This document shows positions 5,729 through 10,925 of a DNA stretch of 10,925 nucleotides, in pieces. Both the position numbers and the translations under genes were made by a program. The DNA lies in assembly GCA_947259865.1 (NCBI GenBank), contig CAMYNZ010000133.1:1-10925 (forward strand). Reading direction: 5' to 3'. The number at the start of each line of letters is the position of its first letter. Within the stretch, counting starts at the first letter, position 1. Under the pieces are notes generated by a model that saw nothing but the letters and a program-made list of their open reading frames with translations, was not told the DNA's origin and made no database searches. This DNA comes from an uncultured Desulfobacterales bacterium (GTDB taxonomy: Bacteria > Desulfobacterota > Desulfobacteria > Desulfobacterales > G020354645).

Positions 5729-8215
5729 CTAACCGCAGCGGGTTAGACCGCAGAAATGGCAAGTCATACAGCCTTCTTCAAAACTGATCGTCTGACCGCA
5801 ATCCGGACATGTTTCTCCCATCAAGCGGCTTTTGTTTTTATCCTGAACCGGGGCGGTATTTTTCAAAAATCTTCTCTCAAGCACCCTGCTGATAGCATCG
5901 GGTATTGACAGCACCAGGCCGCCGTTCTGAAATATCGGATGTTCACCGCCTATGCCTTTTAACTGTTCTACGATTGCACCGACTTTTACACCGGATCTCA
6001 AGGCGAGCGATACCAGACGTCCAATCGCCTCGGTTTTGGCGGTAGTGGAACGCCCGGACTTACCGATGGTTGCAAATATCTCAAACGGCTGGCCATTCAA
6101 CTCGGTGACCGTCACGTACAACTGGCCTAAACCCGTTTTAATCTTGGTCGTAAACCCCTGCAATGTTTCAGGCCTTTCTTGAACTGCCGCAATGTTGTCG
6201 ATTGTTTTATTAGCCGTATCCGTGAACGCAAGCACCTGGTTTTCCTTGCTGCCATCCCGGTAAATCGTAATGCCTTTGCAGCCCAATTCAAAGGCCAGGT
6301 CATAGACTCTTAAAACATCATCTCTGGTTGAATCATGCGGCAGGTTAACAGTCTTTGAAACCGCGTTGTCGGTATATTTTTGAAAAGCAGCCTGCATACG
6401 AACATGCCAATCCGGTGATACATCATGGGCTGTCACAAAGATTTTTCTCACGTCTTCCGGAATTTCCTCCAGGTCTGCGATGCTGCCTTTTCTGGCGATA
6501 GTGTCCATTAAATCACGGCTGTAAAAGCCTCTGTCCCGCGCTATCTTTTCAAAGTACGGATTGACTTCCAGCAGTTCTTCATTGTCCATCACGTTTCGCA
6601 CGAAACTCAATGCAAATAAAGGTTCAATACCGCTGGAGCATCCGGCGATAATGCTTAAAGTACCGGTGGGTGCAATCGTGGTCGTGGTCGCATTGCGATA
6701 CGTGTTGTTCTGCTGGCCGTTGTGAACACTTTTATTAAAATTTTTAAATACCCCTCTTTCTGCAGCCAGTTGTTTTGAGGCCTCGTGTGATTCTTGCTGG
6801 ATAAACTGCATGACCTCTTCGGCCACCGCCAGCGCTTTCTTCGAGTTGTACGGGACCTCCAATTGATAAAGCATATCGGCAAAACCCATAACACCCAGAC
6901 CGATTTTTCGGTTTCCCTTCACCATCTCCGTAATCTCCCGGAGCGGATATTTCGAGACATCGATGGTGTCGTCCAGAAATCGGACCGCCAACGCTATCAA
7001 TACCTTCAAGCTCTCATAATCAATAGCCGGTTTCCCATTTTTTTCAGCAACAAATTTGGCCAGATTGATGGAGCCCAGATTACAGGCTTCATAGGGCAGC
7101 AACGGCTGTTCACCGCACGGGTTGGTGCTTTCTATTTCTCCGATTTCCGGTGTCGGATTGTCTTTGTTGATTTTATCCAAAAAGATAATTCCGGGATCTC
7201 CGTTGTCCCAGGCCTGAGCAACGAGGGCCTGGTATACTTCGGAGGCATCCAGTTCACCCACTTTTTTATTTCCTCTGGGGTCCACCAGACTGTAGGTGGT
7301 TTTATTTTTTACCGCTTCCATAAATTCGTCTGTAACACTCACCGATATATTAAAATTATTCAGCGTACCGTTTTTCTTTTTGCAATAAATAAAATCCATT
7401 ATATCCGGGTGGTCCACACGCAATATCGCCATGTTCGCTCCGCGGCGGGTCCCCCCCTGTTTAACCTGCTCGGTGGCCGTGTTGAAGATTTTCATAAATG
7501 AAACCGGTCCGGAAGCCACACCGCCGGTGGTGCCCACCCTGCTGTCCTTGGGCCGCAGCCGCGAAAATGAAAATCCGGTTCCTCCACCGGATTTATGGAT
7601 GAGTGCGGCGTGACGCAGGGAAGTGAAAATGCCGTCTAAACTGTCTTCCACCGGCAGCACGAAGCAGGCTGCCAGCTGCCCCAGTCTGCGTCCGGCATTC
7701 ATCAGTGTCGGAGAATTCGGCAAAAAGGTAAAATCCGTCATTATGCCATAAAACAGCTCCTCCATTTTATCGGCAAACACGCCATCGCCGTACTTTTTCT
7801 CAGCTGAAGCGATATGGCGGGCAACCCGTCTGAAGAGTTTTTGCGGGGTTTCCACCACCCGGCCCCGGCTATCTTTTTTAAGATATCTTCTTTTAAGCAC
7901 GGTTTTGGCGTTTCCCGATAGTACCGGTGCGTTTTCGACGAATATGGATTTATCAAGCTGAATCGGCGTCAGTTTTGACAAGCCGTATTCCAACAGTTTG
8001 GTTCCAAGCAATTTTTCGAAAACGGACATCGTGATGGTATCACTCTTCATTTTGGTTATTTCTTCCCGTAAAAACCGACTGATGTCCAGGGCCTGGTCGG
8101 TATTAATGGGGTTCTTCTGGGTGAGCTTATCCGAGAATCGATGATCATCCCACCGGTATTTCCCTAAATCAAAACGCCCATCGGCGGTAACTAAGATTTT
8201 TCCACGCTGCGTCAT
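5729..8215 (-). CDS. nrdJ: Class II (adenosylcobalamin-dependent) ribonucleoside-diphosphate reductase
   Basis: An 828 aa, full-length class II ribonucleotide reductase, converting ribonucleotides to deoxyribonucleotides with a B12-derived radical and no oxygen requirement. Residues 1-80 form an N-terminal domain with a loose ATP-cone-like layout, not a clear match. The catalytic barrel carries NPCGE (364-369) with the radical Cys367 and Glu369, and the redox pair Cys184 (AACFVLP) and Cys378 (ACNLGS). The 11-residue step from Cys367 to Cys378 matches Thermotoga maritima Nrd[19 protein letters not shown] and the [13 protein letters not shown] phosphate-binding segment are intact. The C-terminus has CPDCG (803-807) and [14 protein letters not shown] (815-828), the usual cysteine-rich redox tail. 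AGGAG is 7 bases before the ATG. A promoter covered by two NrdR boxes lies about 160-210 bases upstream, and a strong terminator follows. The length of about 830 aa is normal. Confidence 0.97.
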   Translation of the reverse strand: MTQRGKILVTADGRFDLGKYRWDDHRFSDKLTQKNPINTDQALDISRFLREEITKMKSDTITMSVFEKLLGTKLLEYGLSKLTPIQLDKSIFVENAPVLSGNAKTVLKRRYLKKDSRGRVVETPQKLFRRVARHIASAEKKYGDGVFADKMEELFYGIMTDFTFLPNSPTLMNAGRRLGQLAACFVLPVEDSLDGIFTSLRHAALIHKSGGGTGFSFSRLRPKDSRVGTTGGVASGPVSFMKIFNTATEQVKQGGTRRGANMAILRVDHPDIMDFIYCKKKNGTLNNFNISVSVTDEFMEAVKNKTTYSLVDPRGNKKVGELDASEVYQALVAQAWDNGDPGIIFLDKINKDNPTPEIGEIESTNPCGEQPLLPYEACNLGSINLAKFVAEKNGKPAIDYESLKVLIALAVRFLDDTIDVSKYPLREITEMVKGNRKIGLGVMGFADMLYQLEVPYNSKKALAVAEEVMQFIQQESHEASKQLAAERGVFKNFNKSVHNGQQNNTYRNATTTTIAPTGTLSIIAGCSSGIEPLFALSFVRNVMDNEELLEVNPYFEKIARDRGFYSRDLMDTIARKGSIADLEEIPEDVRKIFVTAHDVSPDWHVRMQAAFQKYTDNAVSKTVNLPHDSTRDDVLRVYDLAFELGCKGITIYRDGSKENQVLAFTDTANKTIDNIAAVQERPETLQGFTTKIKTGLGQLYVTVTELNGQPFEIFATIGKSGRSTTAKTEAIGRLVSLALRSGVKVGAIVEQLKGIGGEHPIFQNGGLVLSIPDAISRVLERRFLKNTAPVQDKNKSRLMGETCPDCGQTISFEEGCMTCHFCGLTRCG

Positions 8216-8371
8216 TTATATCTCCTGAAAATATTGTCTCGAATTAAGAAATTTTATAGAACTGTCAGAAATTTCTAGTAGAGTTGAGAAGGCTGGGCGT
8301 ATGTTAAGTTTAAAACATTATAAACAAATTGGTTTTATGTGCGCCAGTCTCAAAATTGAAAAAACGCAAGA

Positions 8372-8400
8372 AATTTATCACACAATATATTGTATGTCAA
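8372..8400 (-). promoter_or_regulatory. nrdJ promoter
   Basis: On the minus strand a perfect -35 TTGACA (8400-8395), a 17-base spacer and TAAATT (8377-8372) preceded by TG (extended -10) form the promoter. The spacer is largely occupied by one NrdR-type box, so repressor and RNA polymerase would compete. Confidence 0.65.
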
Positions 8401-8426
8401 GAATGATTTATGACAATATCTTGATT
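8380..8426 (-). promoter_or_regulatory. Tandem NrdR boxes controlling nrdJ
   Basis: ACACAATATATTGTAT (8380-8395) matches the published NrdR-box consensus acaCwAtATaTwGtgt at 15 of 16 positions. A second copy, TGACAATATCTTGATT (8411-8426), keeps the core CAATATCTTG with one change inside it. The boxes start 31 bases apart with a 15-base spacer, the spacing known for NrdR sites, placing them on one face of the helix three turns apart. NrdR is the zinc-finger/ATP-cone repressor of bacterial ribonucleotide reductase genes. The boxes flank and overlap the -35 element. The nrdR gene itself is not in this window. Confidence 0.85.
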
Positions 8427-8532
8427 ATTACGATAAATTAGGCACATATTTTTGACTGTCAATATGGCGATCAACAATTCTGGAAGTCAAAAACCACCCG
8501 GTTTGTGGGGCAAGAAAACCGTGAAGCCAATT

Positions 8533-9357
8533 TCATTTAATGATCCTCAATTTATGCGTTTTTCTCAATTGGTCCCATAGTTTATCTATTATCACCGCTG
8601 AAGCCTCACTTTCACTGTGAATACCTTTTTTGGAAACAAAGCGACAGGAAGCCATCAATCCTGTATTACCGATCATCAGTCCAAATTTGTCTCTGATATA
8701 GCGCCCAAGGGTTTTCTGGAGTGACCCCAGTTCTTCGAACATCAGATTGGCCACTATAGTTTTTTCTTTTAACGGCAGTTCATGCATAAGCCTGTCGACC
8801 GCCTGGCTTACATTTTGGGGCAGGTTATCGTCCGGGGCCGCCCGGGATCTTGCCCGGGGCGTCTGGATAAATCCTGCCGGTCGGCCCTGCATCAGACCCA
8901 AATATATCATGCTTTCAAGGATACTGATGCCGTCCTGATAGATTTTGAGATCATCGCCGGTCGGGTACCCCGTAACATGTAAAATTTCGATGTTATGATC
9001 TTTTATCCAGCTATTGAGTATGGTGGCCGCCTTTAAAATTGGGATTTTATTAAGATCTATCAGAAGATAGGGGCGATTGTGCCGTTCGACAAGACCAATG
9101 GTTTCTTTTATAAATTCGGCAGCCGCACCGCGAGTCAAAATGAATGTTCCGTCTGCAGCCAGTACATTCTTTTTGATCGATTCGGAATACCCGGAAGAAA
9201 CCGTCTCCTGCAGCACATAGGTATCGGGCAGGATACCATTGCCTGTCAGGCGTCCCCTTGCAATCCAACCGCCATATGGAATATCCAGTTTGATAGCCAC
9301 GTCCAGGGCCGCCCGCTCGACCCCTGCTTGACCGCTTGATATAATTTTTTTAATCAT
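8533..9357 (-). CDS. Putative molybdenum carrier-fold protein (PF12694) with DUF6794-like C-terminal domain
   Basis: A 274 aa two-domain protein with no signal peptide. Residues 1-160 match the family named putative molybdenum carrier (PF12694), a Rossmann-like fold related to lysine-decarboxylase-like nucleotide-binding (SLOG) proteins: KIISSGQAGVERAALDVAI at the N-terminus, GGWIARGR (29-36), ADGTFILTRG (68-77) and LLIDL. The family usually has GGQTGVDRAALD; here Ser, Ala and Glu replace Gly, Thr and Asp in the first loop. The name rests on a structural comparison; molybdenum transport is not established for most members. Residues about 182-250 (PQNVSQAVDRLMHELPLKEK...LGRYIRDKFGL...NTGLMASCR) resemble DUF6794, a helical domain of unknown function. 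An Arg/Pro-rich linker joins them. The ribosome site is poor. It is divergent from pdxS, with a candidate promoter at 9400-9427. Confidence 0.75.
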   Translation of the reverse strand: MIKKIISSGQAGVERAALDVAIKLDIPYGGWIARGRLTGNGILPDTYVLQETVSSGYSESIKKNVLAADGTFILTRGAAAEFIKETIGLVERHNRPYLLIDLNKIPILKAATILNSWIKDHNIEILHVTGYPTGDDLKIYQDGISILESMIYLGLMQGRPAGFIQTPRARSRAAPDDNLPQNVSQAVDRLMHELPLKEKTIVANLMFEELGSLQKTLGRYIRDKFGLMIGNTGLMASCRFVSKKGIHSESEASAVIIDKLWDQLRKTHKLRIIK

Positions 9358-9399
9358 TGTGGTTATGCAAAGCCTTTAAAGGACCCGGTTTTTGACGAT

Positions 9400-9427
9400 C
9401 TTATAGGGTTAAGCCCGGTTTGGCCAA
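9400..9427 (-). promoter_or_regulatory. Candidate promoter of the PF12694 gene
   Basis: On the minus strand, TTGGCC (9427-9422), a 16-base spacer and TATAAG (9405-9400) give four and five of six consensus matches. Transcription would begin about 36 bases before the start codon. Confidence 0.4.
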
Positions 9428-9567
9428 AAAGTTTAGAAGTGGTTTCCGGGATCTTTCTGCAGGATAACAGCCAAAGTGTCGGAATGCAAACCTTGTGCTT
9501 CAGCAGCCGAAATATCAGGCGGGTCAAGTTCGCAATTTACAATTGCCAAATAAGCCGTATGTTGTTA

Positions 9568-9597
9568 TTGCCTGAACTTTGCATTAAAAATGATAAT
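9568..9597 (+). promoter_or_regulatory. Candidate promoter of pdxS
   Basis: TTGCCT (9568-9573), an 18-base spacer and GATAAT (9592-9597) match the consensus at four and five of six positions. The leader would be about 55 bases, ending in the strong ribosome site GGAGG ahead of pdxS. Confidence 0.45.
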
Positions 9598-9660
9598 TCC
9601 ATTTTAAAATCAGGTCATACGCTTCTTATTTATCGCTAAATTAAAACCCGGAGGATTAAA

Positions 9661-10581
9661 ATGGCTGACGAAAAAAACAAAAAAGAAATGTCCGAACTTC
9701 ATGAAGTGGGCAGCAGCACAGTAAAGCGCGGTCTGGCCCAGATGTTAAAGGGTGGCGTGATCATGGACGTGGTGACACCTGAACATGCCGATATTGCCGA
9801 AAAGGCCGGTGCCGTCGCGGTTATGGCACTGGAGCGAGTCCCTGCTGATATTCGCAGCCACGGGGGCGTGGCGCGTATGTCTGATCCAGGTTTAATCAGA
9901 GAAATAATGAGGACGGTATCTATCCCTGTCATGGCAAAATGTCGCATCGGCCATTTCGTCGAAGCCCAAATACTGCAGGCAATCGGGGTGGATTATGTCG
10001 ATGAAAGCGAGGTCTTGACCCCCGCCGATGAAATGCACCATGTCAACAAGCATGTATTCAAAATTCCCTTTGTGTGCGGTTGCAGAGATCTGGGTGAAGC
10101 CTTGCGACGAATCGGAGAAGGCGCAGCCATGATTCGCACCAAGGGCGAGGCGGGTACCGGTGACGTCGTGGAAGCCGTTCGCCATGCGCGCAACGTACTG
10201 GGTGAGATTCGCCGCCTGAAATCGATGCCGGATCAGGAGTTGATGAAATATTCCAAAGAAATAGGTGCACCCTACGAACTGGTAAAAGAAACCAAAGATT
10301 TGGGTCGTATGCCGGTGGTTAATTTTGCGGCCGGCGGTCTGGCAACACCGGCAGATGCGGCTATGATGATGCAATTAGGTGTGGATGGCGTATTCGTCGG
10401 TTCCGGAATTTTTAAAAGCGGCAATCCGGCCCAGCGGGCAAAAGCGATCGTTGAAGCAACCACCCATTATAACAATCCGGAGATTTTGGCCAAGATCAGC
10501 GAGAATTTAGGGGAACCGATGGTTGGAATAAATGTGAGCAGCCTGGCTGAAGATGAACAGCTGGCTGTGAGAGGCTGGTAA
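9661..10581 (+). CDS. pdxS: Pyridoxal 5'-phosphate synthase, synthase subunit
   Basis: A 306 aa PdxS/SNZ-family TIM-barrel protein. It builds pyridoxal 5'-phosphate from ribose 5-phosphate, glyceraldehyde 3-phosphate and ammonia, the last supplied by PdxT; the complex in this family is a dodecamer of each subunit. The catalytic residues are at a constant +12 offset from Bacillus subtilis numbering: Asp36 in GVIMDVV, Lys93 in MAKCRIGH and Lys161 in RTKGEAGTG. The phosphate site [14 protein letters not shown] (220-233) and [10 protein letters not shown] (244-253) are intact, as is the C-terminal RGW. The extra 12 N-terminal residues are charged (DEKNKKEM) and a common kind of extension. GGAGG lies just upstream of the ATG. 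The partner pdxT follows on the same strand after 203 bases, an unusually long gap for this pair. Confidence 0.97.
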   Translation: MADEKNKKEMSELHEVGSSTVKRGLAQMLKGGVIMDVVTPEHADIAEKAGAVAVMALERVPADIRSHGGVARMSDPGLIREIMRTVSIPVMAKCRIGHFVEAQILQAIGVDYVDESEVLTPADEMHHVNKHVFKIPFVCGCRDLGEALRRIGEGAAMIRTKGEAGTGDVVEAVRHARNVLGEIRRLKSMPDQELMKYSKEIGAPYELVKETKDLGRMPVVNFAAGGLATPADAAMMMQLGVDGVFVGSGIFKSGNPAQRAKAIVEATTHYNNPEILAKISENLGEPMVGINVSSLAEDEQLAVRGW

Positions 10582-10784
10582 TTAAAGGCAACTATCATAG
10601 AACGTGTTTGTTTTGAGTTTCGAAATTCGAATTTAGGATTTAGGCGATTTTGTAAATACACTAACATTAGAAAAGACTTTTTGAGTTTCATGTCCATAGG
10701 ACGTGAATCATTCTATATAGTTAGGGCCCAGAAGAAATTATTCCGCCGGTTATCCTGTTAGCTCTCTGCGCTATGGAGTTATGT
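10582..10784. other. AT-rich spacer between pdxS and pdxT
   Basis: The spacer contains a perfect 12-base palindrome AAATTCGAATTT (10623-10634) overlapping a tandem ATTTAGG repeat (10631-10644), and an 8 bp hairpin TCATGTCC/GGACGTGA (10688-10706, one G-U pair, three-base loop) without a T tract. Neither looks like a standard terminator. No promoter stands out, so pdxT may still be read through from pdxS. Confidence 0.5.
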
Positions 10785-10925
10785 ATGAAGGTCGGTATAC
10801 TGGCATTACAGGGTGATTTTATCGAGCACACGCATGTGCTGGGTCAATTGGGGGTTGAGAGTGTCGAGGTGCGTCTGCCCCGGGATCTGGTTGATTTATC
10901 GGGGCTTATTATTCCCGGGGGGGAA
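10785..10925 (+). CDS. pdxT: Pyridoxal 5'-phosphate synthase, glutaminase subunit, N-terminal part
   Basis: The first 47 codons of PdxT, cut by the window end. The protein begins [15 protein letters not shown], followed by [14 protein letters not shown] and [10 protein letters not shown], all diagnostic of this class I-type glutamine amidotransferase, which hydrolyses glutamine and passes ammonia to PdxS. The PGGE segment begins the oxyanion-hole loop; the catalytic Cys and the His/Glu pair lie beyond the window. GGAG (10775-10778) is six bases before the ATG, supporting this start over the overlapping out-of-frame ATG at 10781. Confidence 0.93.
   Translation, partial: MKVGILALQGDFIEHTHVLGQLGVESVEVRLPRDLVDLSGLIIPGGE

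Larger units (their letters stand above)
8216..8532. other. nrdJ upstream region and untranslated leader
   Basis: These 317 bases separate nrdJ from the end of the PF12694 gene, both on the minus strand. The upstream half holds the nrdJ promoter and two NrdR-type boxes. The leader (about 150 bases, 8365 to 8216) is AT-rich, contains the palindrome AGAAATTTCT (8267-8276) and ends in the nrdJ ribosome site. I could not find the conserved B12-box of a cobalamin riboswitch. Beside the PF12694 stop codon, a weak minus-strand hairpin AAACC/GGTTT (8504-8491) followed by a few T residues may end that gene, but it is only 5 bp. Confidence 0.6.
9358..9660. other. Divergent intergenic region between the PF12694 gene and pdxS
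   Basis: This 303-base spacer holds one candidate promoter in each direction (9400-9427 minus, 9568-9597 plus) and a small inverted repeat GCAATT-TAC-AATTGC (9532-9546), a possible regulator site about 20 bases upstream of the pdxS -35. A 66-codon plus-strand open frame (9439-9639) has no ribosome site or recognisable motif and overlaps the pdxS promoter, so it is not annotated. Confidence 0.55.

Noticed and set aside
6794..7501. 235-codon open frame on the plus strand inside nrdJ
   Set aside because: It lies wholly antisense to a complete, motif-rich nrdJ and has no recognisable domain.
8216..8371. Possible cobalamin riboswitch in the nrdJ leader
   Set aside because: It would make sense for a B12-dependent enzyme, but I found no B12-box or the conserved GC-rich junction stems, and the leader is short and AT-rich.
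9439..9639. 66-codon plus-strand open frame upstream of pdxS
   Set aside because: It has no ribosome site and no motif, and it covers the likely pdxS promoter.
9892..10374. 160-codon minus-strand open frame inside pdxS
   Set aside because: It is antisense to conserved PdxS sequence, rich in Cys, His and Phe without order, and has no ribosome site or family resemblance.
1..10925. CRISPR array, prophage, insertion sequence or toxin-antitoxin pair
   Set aside because: I saw no regularly spaced repeats, no transposase, integrase or phage structural protein, and no small paired genes of known toxin-antitoxin type.

Overview
The window looks like chromosomal DNA of a Gram-negative anaerobe, most likely from the Desulfobacterota (sulfate-reducer relatives). 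This rests on two PilZ proteins whose sequences resemble lineages I associate with Desulfobacterales, a B12-dependent ribonucleotide reductase, the PdxS/PdxT route to vitamin B6, and moderate base composition with long intergenic spaces. The assignment is inference; there is no rRNA or core marker here to fix it.

Layout. Positions 1-206 hold the end of an HU/IHF-type gene, a tRNA-Val(CAC) beginning two bases after its stop codon, and a strong terminator. A minus-strand cluster follows (2665 down to 305): a zinc-ribbon PilZ protein, a ketoacyl-ACP synthase III-like enzyme, and a haloacid-dehalogenase gene broken by a frameshift. A second PilZ gene runs the other way (2999-3547) from a 333-base divergent region. 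A 598-base gene-free stretch (3548-4145) carries a terminator, a pair of inverted REP-like palindromes and a good promoter. That promoter leads into a two-gene unit: a DUF2752 membrane protein and a membrane-anchored TPR protein with a lysine-rich linker. Two terminators lie back to back at 5608-5696, closing this unit and the converging nrdJ gene.

The largest gene is nrdJ (8215-5729, minus), a complete class II ribonucleotide reductase with all expected catalytic cysteines. Its promoter overlaps a tandem pair of sites matching the NrdR operator, so its regulation can be read from the sequence. Upstream of it, on the same strand, lies a two-domain protein (PF12694 putative molybdenum carrier fold plus a DUF6794-like C-terminus), divergent from pdxS. 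pdxS is complete and pdxT is cut by the window end; together they form the glutamine-dependent pyridoxal 5'-phosphate synthase.

Most of the window is ordinary housekeeping and signalling content. I found no convincing new multi-gene system, CRISPR array, prophage or insertion sequence. The points most worth checking are the NrdR box pair, the decayed dehalogenase beside a loop-shortened KASIII, the REP-like pair, the lysine-rich TPR protein and the PF12694/DUF6794 fusion.
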